Of a stretch of 64,000 bases of DNA, positions 54,016 to 63,393 are shown piece by piece. Under the pieces are notes generated by a model, which was not told the origin of the DNA, did no database searches, and worked only from the letters and a program-made list of their open reading frames with translations. The number at the start of each line of letters is the position of its first letter. The stretch's first letter is position 1. Both the position numbers and the translations under genes were made by a program. Location: contig NZ_VNFK01000012.1 in assembly GCF_007786235.1 (NCBI RefSeq), positions 62,001-126,000 of the forward strand. The letters run 5' to 3'. The stretch comes from Paenarthrobacter nitroguajacolicus (GTDB lineage: Bacteria; Actinomycetota; Actinomycetes; Actinomycetales; Micrococcaceae).

Positions 54016-54323
54016 CCCCAACCCAGCAGCCGCAGCAATGCTGCGGCTGCTGCGCCCGAAATCACTACCACCAGGAACGGCGCCCGAAGCCACAGCGCGA
54101 CGGCGGCTGCCACCAGCGCGCCGATGCGGGCGTCGAGAACCAAGCCCTGCCCCGACGCAACCGCGTTTACCACCGTCAAGGACGCCAGCAACCCGATGGT
54201 CATGGTGCCGGCGACGTGCATGATCCGGGGACTCTCCAACAGCTTGGCGGGGACAAAATAGCCCACAAGCTTGGTGGCGTAGGCCAATGCGCACGCGATG
54301 AGGATCCACAGCCAGAGATTCAT
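54012..54323 (-). CDS. AzlD-type branched-chain amino-acid exporter subunit
   Basis: 103 residues with about four membrane segments, starting MNLWLWILIACALAYATKLVGYFVP, the standard AzlD opening. It is the small subunit that pairs with AzlC to export branched-chain amino acids or analogues. The ATG overlaps the azlC stop. The 3' end contains a perfect 13-base inverted repeat (54024-54036 with 54040-54052), coding for Ala/Leu-rich residues, which may also act as a hairpin. Confidence 0.92.
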   Translation of the reverse strand: MNLWLWILIACALAYATKLVGYFVPAKLLESPRIMHVAGTMTIGLLASLTVVNAVASGQGLVLDARIGALVAAAVALWLRAPFLVVVISGAAAAALLRLLGWG

Positions 54324-55078
54324 TTCCTGCCTCCGTCGTGATGCTTGTGCTTCTCGGCATAGGGGTCCAGGTCCGGCTCCAGCCCTTCGTCCATGCGTGC
54401 GTGGCTGAACCAACCGATGACACCTGCCACCACTGCCGCCACCAGGATAGGGACTCCTGACGGGACGAACGGTACGGCCAGGATGGTGGCCAACGCGCAG
54501 GCCGCTGCAATGGCCCAGGGTTCGCGTCCCTTCAGGCGGGGCCACAATAAGGCCAGGAACGCTGCAACGGCGGCTCCGTCCAAACCCCACTGTTTTGGAT
54601 CTCCCATGGCGTCACCAGCCAGTGCGCCGATCGCCGTGAAAATATTCCACAAAATGAATATGCCAATGCCGGCCGTCCAGAACCCGCGGCGCTGTTCGTC
54701 GGGGTCGGACTGGCCGGACGCCGTCGCCGTCGACTCGTCGATAGTGACATGGGCCGAGACGTAACGCTTCCAGCCGCCGGGACGCAACATGGCATTGATC
54801 TGCATGCCGTAAATGCCGTTGCGCAAACCCAGCAGTGCACTGGCTGTCATGGCCGCCACGCCGGATCCGCCGCCCGCGACGACGCCGATGAAGGCGAACT
54901 GCGATCCACCGCTGAACAGCAACAGGCTCAGGACCATGGTCTGCCAGAAATCGAATCCCGACGCCACGGAGAGCGCACCGAAAGACACCCCGTAGAGGCC
55001 GGTGGCAATGCTCAGGGACAGGGCAACTTTGAACGCCGGTGAGTCCCGCAGCTTCATGGGAACAGCACTGCTGCTCAT
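54320..55078 (-). CDS. AzlC-family branched-chain amino-acid exporter
   Basis: 252 residues, about five to six membrane segments, with the AzlC phrases GLYGVSFGALSVASGFDFWQTM, SLLLFSGGSQFAFIGV and a central ALLGLRNGIYGMQI. C-terminus is His/Lys-rich (EKHKHHDGGRK), atypical. Forms the exporter with AzlD. Starts at an ATG that overlaps the DoxX gene stop (ATGA); GGAG lies nine bases upstream. Confidence 0.92.
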   Translation of the reverse strand: MSSSAVPMKLRDSPAFKVALSLSIATGLYGVSFGALSVASGFDFWQTMVLSLLLFSGGSQFAFIGVVAGGGSGVAAMTASALLGLRNGIYGMQINAMLRPGGWKRYVSAHVTIDESTATASGQSDPDEQRRGFWTAGIGIFILWNIFTAIGALAGDAMGDPKQWGLDGAAVAAFLALLWPRLKGREPWAIAAACALATILAVPFVPSGVPILVAAVVAGVIGWFSHARMDEGLEPDLDPYAEKHKHHDGGRK

Positions 55079-55509
55079 TTCCGCAGGCTCCACGACCAGA
55101 GGATCAGGGGGATCTGCAGCGGCAGGCGAAGAGTGTGGATGCGTCGCTCGGTTGCGGTGCCTTTGGGCCCATAGGCCCGGCGAATCGCATCAATATGCCC
55201 CGCAAGGAATGCAGCGAACATCGCCGTGGTCGCGTCCGCGGCTACCTTGCGCGTGGCAGGAATCAGAAGCCCGACGGCGGCAGTCACCTCAAGCAGGCCC
55301 GACGATGCGACCCATTCCTCACGGGACATAACTGCCAGGGGACCGTTTGGGCGACTCCCCGGCTCATCCTTGCGGCACAGGTAGTCCGGCACAACGGGGT
55401 AGTAGAACTTGGGCGTACGGAAGTGCTTCGCGGCGCTGGCCAAGAGCAACGCGCTCAAAGCTACTGCGGAGGTGGTGCGGGTTGCTTGGGCTGACCAGCG
55501 AAATGACAT
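55075..55509 (-). CDS. DoxX-family membrane protein
   Basis: 144 residues from the ATG at 55509; a TTG four codons upstream is an alternative. Four predicted membrane segments, with the DoxX-like GLLEVTAAVGLLIPATRKVAADATTAMFAAFLAGHIDAIRRA (helices 2-3) and KHFRTPKFYYPVVPDYL in the first loop. Role unknown; DoxX proteins are linked to redox or electron transport. First gene of a chain with azlC and azlD. Confidence 0.85.
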   Translation of the reverse strand: MSFRWSAQATRTTSAVALSALLLASAAKHFRTPKFYYPVVPDYLCRKDEPGSRPNGPLAVMSREEWVASSGLLEVTAAVGLLIPATRKVAADATTAMFAAFLAGHIDAIRRAYGPKGTATERRIHTLRLPLQIPLILWSWSLRK

Positions 55510-55565
55510 GAGACAACTCAATCACAAGCGGGGTGGCCCCCAAAGTTCGTCCAATCCGAGTGAAG

Positions 55566-56453
55566 CTAGTTGGACACCATCAGCTGGGCAAGGACCTGCG
55601 CCGGCTTGTTGGTGGTGATCTCGTGGATCCCCAGGCCTTGGCACAGGGCAACATCCTTCTCCGAGTCCACGGTCCACACCCGGAAAATCCGGCCGGCCTC
55701 CAACCAACGCTGGACGTTCCTGGCGTGTTCACGGACGTAGTCGATGCCAGGACCGGCGATGCCTACCTGGCCCTCGTCCAGGACCCTCTCGGCATCCTGC
55801 TGTGTCGCCCTCATGACGTTGGCTACTGCCCCACCCGTCAGGAAGCCCAAACCAAGTTCCTGGCGGATCTCCTGGACCGTGAAATCGTCCACCAGCTGGC
55901 AGAGATGTTGCCCGGGAACGGACTGAAGCAGGCGCTGGACGGAGTCTGAGTCGAAGCTCATGAAAGAGATCTGGATGTTCTCCAGCCGTGATTCCTCCGG
56001 CGTCCAGCCCTCCGCTTCGAGCAACGCCAACACCCTGTCCTCAAGTTTTAGGCCGTAGGGGCTGGGGTGCTTGAGCTCAATGGCCAGGCCGATCCCGCGT
56101 CCGGCTCCACGCAGGATGTCCAGCAGTTCCGGCAGCGTCAGGAACTGGTCTGCCACTCCCCCGTAGGCTTCCGGGATGCGTGCTCCCTTCCATGAGGAGA
56201 AGTCCAAAGCCCGGAGCTCCTCCAAGGTGTGCTCCGCGACTGGTCCGGTGCCGGTGGACGTCCTGTCAAGGTTGGCATCGTGCAGCAGGACCACATGTTG
56301 GTCCCGGGTCAGGTGGACGTCGCACTCCACGCCGTCGGCACCGTCCGCGAGTGCCTTCAAGTAGGCCGCACGGGTGTGCTCGGCGAAGGCTGCGCTGGCG
56401 CCACGGTGGGCATAGACCTTGGGCCGGCTTGGGGCGAAGTCGTCGCTAGTCAT
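55566..56453 (-). CDS. Glycerophosphodiester phosphodiesterase
   Basis: 295 residues from the ATG at 56453. The GDPD motif begins with VYAHRGASAAFAEHTRAAY (catalytic His-Arg, then Glu), and the metal-binding ECDVHLTRD with LHDANLDRT follows (second catalytic His). It hydrolyses glycerophosphodiesters to glycerol-3-phosphate and alcohol. No signal peptide, so cytoplasmic. Starts 51 bases from the divergent DUF445 gene. Confidence 0.92.
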   Translation of the reverse strand: MTSDDFAPSRPKVYAHRGASAAFAEHTRAAYLKALADGADGVECDVHLTRDQHVVLLHDANLDRTSTGTGPVAEHTLEELRALDFSSWKGARIPEAYGGVADQFLTLPELLDILRGAGRGIGLAIELKHPSPYGLKLEDRVLALLEAEGWTPEESRLENIQISFMSFDSDSVQRLLQSVPGQHLCQLVDDFTVQEIRQELGLGFLTGGAVANVMRATQQDAERVLDEGQVGIAGPGIDYVREHARNVQRWLEAGRIFRVWTVDSEKDVALCQGLGIHEITTNKPAQVLAQLMVSN

Positions 56454-56503
56454 GCAGACACGGTAGCCCACCTCGCTGTCCTAACGGGGGCTACGCTGGG
56501 CTA

Positions 56504-57859
56504 ATGCAGGTGAACTCTGAACAAATCCCAACCGAAGACGTCACCAAGCCCACTAAGCCGGCAACAGCGGCAGGTTCCGCCCCAGCACGCGGCCGTTCCG
56601 CCGTCGTCGAACTTTCCCCTGGCGACTTGGAGAAGGCGGCCGCGCTGCAACGCATGAAGCGGTTGGCACTGGCACTCCTGATCACCATGGCCGTGATCTT
56701 CACGGTCGCTTTCGCGTTCCAGAAGCAGTACCCCTGGCTTGAATATGTTCGGGCTGCGGCCGAAGGCGGCATGGTGGGCGCGCTGGCCGACTGGTTTGCC
56801 GTCACCGCCCTGTTCAAGTACCCCATGGGCCTGAAGATCCCGCATACCGCCATCATCCCGCGGCGCAAGGACCAGATCGGCGAATCCCTCAGCGACTTCG
56901 TGGAAAGCAACTTCCTGTCCCAGGAGGTGGTGCAGGAGAAGTTGGCCAGCATCGACATCGCCCGCAAGGCCGGCACCTGGCTGTCAGCTCCGGGCGGCGC
57001 TGAACGCGTTGCCAAGGAGGGCGGCGCGGTGATCCGCGGTGCGTTCACGGTCCTTAATGACGACGACGTACAGGCCGTCATCGAGGGCATGGTCCGCAAG
57101 CACCTGCTCACCCCGCCGTGGGGACCGCCGGTTGGTCGCATGGCTGAACGGATCTTCGCCGATGGTCACCACCACAAACTCGTGGACCTGCTGGTTGACC
57201 GTGCTGCGGACTGGGTGGACGCCAACCATGCCACGGTGAACCGGCTTGTCTCGGACCGGTCGCCTCTGTGGGTGCCCACCTTCGTGGATGGCCTGGTGGG
57301 AGACCGGGTCTACGTGGAGCTCTCAAAGTTCGTGCGTGCGGTGCAAGCCGATCAGAACCACCAAGTTCGGCAGTCGATCGACGCCTACCTCACGGACCTG
57401 GCTCAGGACCTACAGCATGATCCGGCGATGATCGAGCGTGCCGAGGCCATCAAGTCGCAGATCCTGGGCGACCCCGAGGTCCGCGAACTCGCCTCCCGCA
57501 CCTGGGGAACGGTGAAAACTGCCCTGCTCAACGCCGTCGACGATCCCGACAGCGACTTGAGTCTCCGCTTCAAGAGCGCCGTCCGAGATTTCGGGGCGCG
57601 ACTGGTCAACGACGCGGAACTCGCCGGCAAGGTCAACGCCTGGATAGGCGATGCTGCCGGATACCTGGTGAATACGTATCGATCGGACATCGCCGGCGTT
57701 ATCTCGGACACCGTGGCACGTTGGGACGCCGAGGAGACGTCGCAGAAGATCGAGCTGCAGGTGGGCAAGGACCTCCAGTACATCCGGATCAACGGAACCG
57801 TGGTGGGTGCGCTGGCCGGTCTGGCCATCTTCACGGTGGCGCACCTGCTGTTTGGGTAG
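56504..57859 (+). CDS. DUF445 family membrane protein
   Basis: 451 residues. A polar N-terminus of about 50 residues is followed by a membrane helix (LALALLITMAVIFTVAFAF). The family motif GGMVGALADWFAVTALFKYPMGLKIPHTAIIPRRK spans residues about 85-120. A long helical domain and a C-terminal membrane helix (GTVVGALAGLAIFTVAHLLFG) follow. Function unknown; related to YheB-type proteins. Confidence 0.9.
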   Translation: MQVNSEQIPTEDVTKPTKPATAAGSAPARGRSAVVELSPGDLEKAAALQRMKRLALALLITMAVIFTVAFAFQKQYPWLEYVRAAAEGGMVGALADWFAVTALFKYPMGLKIPHTAIIPRRKDQIGESLSDFVESNFLSQEVVQEKLASIDIARKAGTWLSAPGGAERVAKEGGAVIRGAFTVLNDDDVQAVIEGMVRKHLLTPPWGPPVGRMAERIFADGHHHKLVDLLVDRAADWVDANHATVNRLVSDRSPLWVPTFVDGLVGDRVYVELSKFVRAVQADQNHQVRQSIDAYLTDLAQDLQHDPAMIERAEAIKSQILGDPEVRELASRTWGTVKTALLNAVDDPDSDLSLRFKSAVRDFGARLVNDAELAGKVNAWIGDAAGYLVNTYRSDIAGVISDTVARWDAEETSQKIELQVGKDLQYIRINGTVVGALAGLAIFTVAHLLFG

Positions 57860-57873
57860 GGCGGGGCTGCACG

Positions 57874-59058
57874 TCAATGGCGGATGCGGCGTCCTGCCCG
57901 GGCAGCGAAGTCGTCCAGAGCCGTGATGATGTCGCCCGCAATCCACACGCTGACACCGCGTACCTTTCCGGCAGGCGTGAGGATGCCGACACCCGCCAGT
58001 CGTTGCACCACACGGTACGCCGTTGCCGTTGAGACCCCCGTGTACTCAGCCGCCATCTCCGCTGTGATGGCCGGTTCCCGAGGCAGGAGCTCCACGAGTC
58101 TCAGCACCGACTCCCGGGCTGCCCCAACCTTGGACCGATAGTCCAACTGGGCGGCCGTGATGTCCTCCACGAGGATTCGGCCGTAGTCCACAGCCAGCAT
58201 CGCGGACTCAGCGAACAACTCCACAATGGGCAGGATGTCACCTCCACGATAGGCGCCCAAGGCATCGAAATACCGGCGCGTGTCCGTCAGGAGTCCTGAG
58301 GAAACGGGGATGGTGACGTTCGCCGTGACTCCCTTGGCTCGGAGCATCGCACTGACAATCGCCCGGCCTGTCCGTCCGTTGCCGTCGGCAAAGGGATGGA
58401 TGGTCTCGAACTGTGCGTGCGCCACTGCTGCCTGTGCCAGGGCCGGAATGTCATCCCGTTGCATGAACTCCACCAGATCTGCCATGGCGCCCGTGACGCG
58501 ATCGTGATGGGGTGGCACAAACTCTGCGGAGTGCGGCGAGTTCCCGCGGATCCAGACCTGGGAGTTCCGGTATTCGCCGGCAATGACTTGGTCCGAAGTG
58601 GACAGAAGTGTGTGGTGCAGCGTTCCAACGTTGTCCACGCTCAGGTCCTCGGACAGATTGATGGCAGCCTGCATCGCCTCTACGTTGGACGCAATGAGGG
58701 AGGCGTTGGTGCTGCTGCGGTCACCCAGTTGGGCCAACACGATTTTCCGGGCCCCGGCAGTGAGGTTCTCGATCTGCGAGCTCGATGCCGATTCACTGCG
58801 CAGCAGCAAGGCAGCAAAGGGAGTTGAGTCCTGCCCTAATTCGGCGTCAAATCGGACCATTTCCACGGTGGCTGTCTCAACCAACGATTGCGCCCGGGAA
58901 TCGATCACGGGGTCAAGGGTGGCGATGCGGGCCGGTATGGCAGCCTCGTAAGGCCCTCGGGCCAGCAGCCGTTGCCGCCTGGACACGCCTGCGCCAGGCT
59001 CTGCTGACCAGGGGCGCTCCTCATAGCCAATCGGCGGCCACCCGGTTTGCGTACTCAT
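57874..59058 (-). CDS. Fic/DOC family AMPylator-type protein
   Basis: 394 residues. The Fic core motif HPFADGNGRTGR starts at His221 and is complete, so it should transfer AMP to a target. A class II auto-inhibitory motif S-x-x-x-E-N (Ser93...Glu97-Asn98 in SSSQIEN) precedes it; Glu97 would block ATP. The C-terminus (residues about 330-394) is a winged-helix-like DNA-binding domain (MAAEYTGVSTATAYRVVQRL). Stand-alone gene, no antitoxin adjacent. Confidence 0.92.
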   Translation of the reverse strand: MSTQTGWPPIGYEERPWSAEPGAGVSRRQRLLARGPYEAAIPARIATLDPVIDSRAQSLVETATVEMVRFDAELGQDSTPFAALLLRSESASSSQIENLTAGARKIVLAQLGDRSSTNASLIASNVEAMQAAINLSEDLSVDNVGTLHHTLLSTSDQVIAGEYRNSQVWIRGNSPHSAEFVPPHHDRVTGAMADLVEFMQRDDIPALAQAAVAHAQFETIHPFADGNGRTGRAIVSAMLRAKGVTANVTIPVSSGLLTDTRRYFDALGAYRGGDILPIVELFAESAMLAVDYGRILVEDITAAQLDYRSKVGAARESVLRLVELLPREPAITAEMAAEYTGVSTATAYRVVQRLAGVGILTPAGKVRGVSVWIAGDIITALDDFAARAGRRIRH

Positions 59059-59176
59059 GGCGCTCCTCGCGAGAAAGGTAATACCCCTATCTTCTTACAA
59101 ACGAACGTTCATGAGAAGATGCGGAGGAATCATTCTCATAGAGAGCATTTGGTGAGAAAATCGCCTCACGCTCTTC

Positions 59177-59953
59177 TCAGCCCAGCAGATGCACCATCTG
59201 CCCCGGCCTCGCTTGGCCAATCAGGTCCACGTCTTCGTCGCGCACCACCGCGATGACCGGCGACACCGCAGTTTCCGGATGTCCGGCCAAGGCGATGACG
59301 GGAAGGCCCGACGGCGGCAACAAGACCGACCCCGTTGCCAAAGGTTGTGGCTGGGGTGCTGGAGTCGACGTCACCTCGAGGGGCCTGCCCACCAACCGTG
59401 CGCCAACACGGTCCGACTCGGGCGAGAGAATCCATGGTTCCGTGGTCAACCGAAGCCAAGTGCCGGCGTCGTCATTCCGAGCCTGTGGACCTCGGGTTAC
59501 GCGGGCTACCACGGGCCGTACCGGGTCGACGGCGCGCCGTGCTGGTGCATGCTCGGACGGATCCCCGTGACTTTGTGGCTTTCCGAAGGTGAGGTTGGAA
59601 CCGGAGCGCAAGGGCTCGTCCGGAGCAAGAATCCCACCGTGGACTGCCACGTAGTACCGAACTCCGAACAACGCCGGACCAAACTCCAGCACCGCCCCAG
59701 GAGCCACCCGGACGGCCTTGTTCATCGCCAACTCCGAGCCGTTAATGGTGACGAGGCCTTCGGCGCCGGTGACGGCAACAGCCGTTCCCTTCACGAAGCG
59801 CAGCTTCAAGCCACCCACCAAAACCTCCAGGCCAGCCGCGGACTCCGGGTTGCCCAGCAAGGCATTGGCCAAGTGCATGGACGCGCGATCCAGGACTTGG
59901 TCAGGACTCAGCACAAGGCTCAAGGACCCCGAATCCACCACAACAGCACCCAT
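59177..59953 (-). CDS. Degenerate PxpC/KipA-like carboxyltransferase-domain protein
   Basis: 258 residues, shorter than typical PxpC (about 290-330). It keeps DRASMHLANALLGNPESAAGLEV near the start, RYYVAVHGGILAP in the middle, LSPESDRVGARLVGRPLEVT and VSPVIAVVRDEDVDLIGQARPGQMV at the end. It lacks the usual N-terminal TTVQDLGRxGY segment and the GPQDDWF motif is changed to GPQARNDDAG. PxpC acts with PxpB in ATP-dependent 5-oxoproline cleavage. Whether this protein is active is doubtful; pxpB is not adjacent. Confidence 0.75.
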   Translation of the reverse strand: MGAVVVDSGSLSLVLSPDQVLDRASMHLANALLGNPESAAGLEVLVGGLKLRFVKGTAVAVTGAEGLVTINGSELAMNKAVRVAPGAVLEFGPALFGVRYYVAVHGGILAPDEPLRSGSNLTFGKPQSHGDPSEHAPARRAVDPVRPVVARVTRGPQARNDDAGTWLRLTTEPWILSPESDRVGARLVGRPLEVTSTPAPQPQPLATGSVLLPPSGLPVIALAGHPETAVSPVIAVVRDEDVDLIGQARPGQMVHLLG

Positions 59954-59974
59954 CAGGAACTCCTCTACAAGGAA

Positions 59975-60724
59975 CTACGCGAACGCCTCGATCTGCACGC
60001 CGGCCCGCTCAAGACCTTGGCGAACAGCAGCAGCCATCTCCACGGCCCCGGGCGTATCGCCATGGATGCACAAGGAATCGGCCTGAACCGGAACCACTGA
60101 TCCATCCACGGCCACTACTTCCTTCAGCGTTGCCAAGCGCACGGCCTGGGCCACAACCGCGGCGGGGTCGTGCAGGACGGCGCCCTCCTGGGTGCGGGGA
60201 ACCAGCGTGCCGTCCGGCCGGTAGGCCCGGTCCACGAACGCTTCGCGGAACACCGGGTGTCCGGATTCCTCGGCCAATGTCAGCCATGACGAACCCGGGA
60301 GACCAAGCACGGGCAGCCCGGGATCGTAAGCGTGGACGGCAGCCACCACGGCCTCGGCTTGCTCGGCGTCGTGGACGATCCTGTTGTAGAGCGCACCGTG
60401 CGGCTTCACGTAATCCACGGAAGCTCCCACGGCGTGGGCCATGCCGTCGAGTGCGCCCAATTGATACAGCACGTCCCCGAAAAGTTCGTCGAACGTCATG
60501 TCCAACGAGCGCCGGCCAAAGCCGGCCAGGTCCCGGTACCCCACGTGGGCACCGACCCGGACGTCCAGTTCGAATGCCGCGCGGCAGCTGTCCAGCATGG
60601 TGAGCGGATCTCCGGCGTGGAAGCCGCAGGCCACGTTGGCACTGCTCACGATGCGGAACATCGAGGCGTCGTCGCCCATGGTCCACGAGCCGAAGGACTC
60701 TCCCAGGTCAGCGTTCAGGTCCAC
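59975..60724 (-). CDS. pxpA: 5-oxoprolinase subunit A (LamB/YcsF family)
   Basis: 250 residues from the GTG at 60724 (AGGCGG five bases upstream). The family signature is DLNADLGESFGSW at the N-terminus, with SSANVACGFHAGDPLTM and VKPHGALYNRI further on. PxpA is one of three subunits that cleave 5-oxoproline to glutamate. It follows the hypothetical gene upstream with 17 bases of overlap and precedes a degenerate pxpC; pxpB is not in the window. Confidence 0.92.
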   Translation of the reverse strand: MDLNADLGESFGSWTMGDDASMFRIVSSANVACGFHAGDPLTMLDSCRAAFELDVRVGAHVGYRDLAGFGRRSLDMTFDELFGDVLYQLGALDGMAHAVGASVDYVKPHGALYNRIVHDAEQAEAVVAAVHAYDPGLPVLGLPGSSWLTLAEESGHPVFREAFVDRAYRPDGTLVPRTQEGAVLHDPAAVVAQAVRLATLKEVVAVDGSVVPVQADSLCIHGDTPGAVEMAAAVRQGLERAGVQIEAFA

Positions 60725-61544
60725 TGTTACCGCCTTCCAGCGTCGTGTTTTCGGGTGCCACCTCGGCAGTGACAACGTTCTTTGGGGCGCTCGGGAGCAG
60801 TTCGCCCGGCAGGGTATCAGGCAGCGGACCGAAGGCTTCCTTGGCGGTGGACACCACGGCGCGGCCCATCATCAGGTTGCCGGCACCACCCACCACGGCG
60901 CCCACGCCAAAGGGCAGCGCGCGGCCCAGGAATGCGGTTCCTTGCCGTTTCACGAGGTTCTTGAGGAATGCGCGCTGGATGGAGTCCCGAATAACGCCGA
61001 AACCACTTCCGGGGATCTTTTTGGTGAGGGTGCGGCCCCATGCGTTGGTGACGCCCTTGCCTCGCCCGAGCGATTGCCCACTCAGGGCACCCAACATGGA
61101 CGTGCCTTCTTCGCCCAGCATGATGGCCATGACCATGGTTTGGGCACGCACAGGATCGGTGAGCCGGATGCCGTGGAGTTCCGCCAAGGACGACGCATAC
61201 AACGCGGTGGTCTCCAGGAAGCCGACGGTCGCAAGGGCGGAAAGTCCCAGCGACGCCGCGGTTCCAATACCCGGCACGACGGCGGTTGCACCTACGGCCG
61301 CGCCCCCACCGGAGATGGCCAGCAGATAGTGGCGCTCCAGTTTGGCGGCAAGCTGCGCCGGGGTGTCATGGGGGTGCTTGCGTTGCAGCCTGCGAAGGTT
61401 GGCCAGGACCAAAGGGCGCTGGACTTCCACGGCCTTCAGCAGCACATTGTGCACGCCGGGCTTGGTGTTGCCTTGGTCATCGAACACAGCATTGTGGGCT
61501 GTTTCCTGGGCGATCTTCACCGCCGGGTTGGGGCGCTTGGGCAT
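60708..61544 (-). CDS. Conserved hypothetical membrane-associated protein
   Basis: 278 residues from the ATG at 61544 (AAGGAG eight bases upstream). Basic, with hydrophobic glycine-rich stretches (LLAISGGGAAVGATAVVPGIGTAASLGLSALATVGF and LPFGVGAVVGGAGNLMMG) that could dip into the membrane. The pattern vaguely resembles EcsC-type proteins but I would not assign it. Overlaps pxpA by 17 bases. Confidence 0.65.
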   Translation of the reverse strand: MPKRPNPAVKIAQETAHNAVFDDQGNTKPGVHNVLLKAVEVQRPLVLANLRRLQRKHPHDTPAQLAAKLERHYLLAISGGGAAVGATAVVPGIGTAASLGLSALATVGFLETTALYASSLAELHGIRLTDPVRAQTMVMAIMLGEEGTSMLGALSGQSLGRGKGVTNAWGRTLTKKIPGSGFGVIRDSIQRAFLKNLVKRQGTAFLGRALPFGVGAVVGGAGNLMMGRAVVSTAKEAFGPLPDTLPGELLPSAPKNVVTAEVAPENTTLEGGNSGPER

Positions 61545-61742
61545 CTTCACCTCTCCTTGGCAGTTAGTCGTTGAAACGGGGAACTGCTGGGTTCAGCCTA
61601 TGTCACGCCCCCGTAGTGCGAGGCCCGTTGTTCTCCGTATGTGGACAGGATTCCGCGCAGAGCGGACCTCACAACAGACCCCACCCGGCGTAGACTGGGG
61701 TCATTCACGGAAGCAGTCCAGCAAGGACAGGAAGTATCCGTA

Positions 61743-61910
61743 ATGAAGGCGACAGACAAGACCGAACATGCCATCCGGCACCACACCGATGCTCCGGCGG
61801 AGGGTGAGACGGAAGGCTGGGTTTCGCACGATACCGGCATTCACAGCCAGGACCCGGCGGAAGGTCCGGACATCGACGACGACGACGCACCGCCGTCGGG
61901 CGCCTCATAA
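61743..61910 (+). CDS. Small acidic hypothetical protein
   Basis: 55 residues from the ATG at 61743, with GGAAG eight bases upstream. Very hydrophilic, rich in Asp, Glu, His and Gly (EGETEGWVSHDTG, GPDIDDDDAPPSGAS), probably disordered. No family recognised. Small Arthrobacter proteins of this type occur but their role is unknown. Confidence 0.55.
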   Translation: MKATDKTEHAIRHHTDAPAEGETEGWVSHDTGIHSQDPAEGPDIDDDDAPPSGAS

Positions 61911-62026
61911 CTTAGGTTCCTCCCGCCCTTCGTTTCCGCCACACGGGCGGCCTCGGCGGCCCCCACGGCCCAAGCGCGCACAGGCTCGCCCTCCACAGCA
62001 CCCGCAGCCAGGCTTAGGCTAGTGAA

Positions 62027-63355
62027 ATGGCCGCTTTGAGGGCGCTGCGTCCCTTTGCGCACCGGGAATTCCGGGTGTTGATTTCCGCACTGTCCATCTC
62101 GATCTTCGGGTCCGGAATGTGGGCTGTGGCGATGGTCTATGAGGTGATCCACCTTGGCGGCGGTCCGCTCGAATTATCGCTGGTGGCCACTGCGGCCAGC
62201 ATCGGTTTGGTGGGATTCGTGCTGGCCGGCGGCATCGCGGCCGACAGGCTCCCGCAGCGACTCCTGATCATCGCAGTGGAGGGTGCCAACCTTGCGGTCA
62301 TCGCCTCCGTCACCGCGCTGGCCATGTTCAATGTGCTGGAACTGTGGCACTTGGCGATCGGTGCTTTCGTGCTGGGCGTCGGCCAAGCTTTCTTCTTTCC
62401 GGCGTACTCCGCGATCCTGCCCAGGATCCTCCCTGCCGACGATCTCTTGGCGGCGAACGGCCTGGAAGGAACAGTCCGGCCGGTTTTGCAGCAGGCGGCC
62501 GGCCCCGCCCTGGCGGGGATCCTGGTGGCGGCATTGTCCCCGGCATATGCTGTCGCTGGAGTCGCCGTCTGCCATTTGCTGGCCTTCGGGATCGTGAACT
62601 TCCTGAGCCGCCAAACGCTGGCCCCGGACTCTGTCGATTCGGACTCTGCCGGCTCGGACTCTGTCGGCTCGGACGCGGAACCAGCCACATCATCCCTGTT
62701 CAAGGACCTCCGCGAAGGCTTCAGCTACACCATCCGTACGCCGTGGCTCCTGTGGACCCTGATCTGGGCCTGCCTGTCCGTGCTGTTCCTCATCGGACCC
62801 ATCGAAGTCCTGCTTCCCTTCGTTGTCCAGGACCAGCTGGGGGGCGACTCGAGGATGTTCGGTTTCCTGCTGGCCATCATGGGCGTAGGCAGTGCCATAG
62901 CCGCGCTGGCGACGGCGTCCTTTCGCCTCCCCCGCCGCTACCTGACTGTGATGGTGGTGACATGGGGTTTGGGGAGCCTGCCGGTTGCCGCCATTGGTTT
63001 CATGGACAGCTTCTGGATGCTCGGCGTTGCCATGCTCATCTTCGGAGTCACTGAGGGGGTGGGCACAGTCATCTGGGGCACGTTGCTGCAACGACGAGTG
63101 CCCAGGCATCTGTTGGGCAGGATTTCCAGCCTGGACTTCTTTGTTTCCCTGGCATTGATGCCGGTGTCCATGGCCCTGGCCGGGCCCCTTGCCGAGGTGG
63201 TTCCCATCTGGCTCATCTTCTTCATCGGTGGTTTGGCCTGCCCCATCATGGCCTTCGTGGCTCTCTTCGCTGCTCGCATGATGACTGACGAGATCCAGAA
63301 CCCGCTGAGTTCTGGCGCCACGGAATCTGCAGACGCAGAGCCGGGCACTGTGTAG
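62027..63355 (+). CDS. MFS transporter (enterobactin-exporter-like group)
   Basis: 442 residues, 12 predicted membrane segments in two halves joined by an acidic Ser/Asp-rich loop (near residue 205, with SDSAGSDSVGSD repeats). It opens with LRPFAHREFRVLISALSISIFG, typical of the DHA3/EntS-like MFS subgroup, and has ILPADDLLAANGLEGTVRPV in the central loop. Probably a drug or metabolite exporter; substrate not readable. Confidence 0.87.
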   Translation: MAALRALRPFAHREFRVLISALSISIFGSGMWAVAMVYEVIHLGGGPLELSLVATAASIGLVGFVLAGGIAADRLPQRLLIIAVEGANLAVIASVTALAMFNVLELWHLAIGAFVLGVGQAFFFPAYSAILPRILPADDLLAANGLEGTVRPVLQQAAGPALAGILVAALSPAYAVAGVAVCHLLAFGIVNFLSRQTLAPDSVDSDSAGSDSVGSDAEPATSSLFKDLREGFSYTIRTPWLLWTLIWACLSVLFLIGPIEVLLPFVVQDQLGGDSRMFGFLLAIMGVGSAIAALATASFRLPRRYLTVMVVTWGLGSLPVAAIGFMDSFWMLGVAMLIFGVTEGVGTVIWGTLLQRRVPRHLLGRISSLDFFVSLALMPVSMALAGPLAEVVPIWLIFFIGGLACPIMAFVALFAARMMTDEIQNPLSSGATESADAEPGTV

Positions 63356-63393
63356 CGTACAGGTCATCAGCCATCAGCAGGAAGGACACACCC

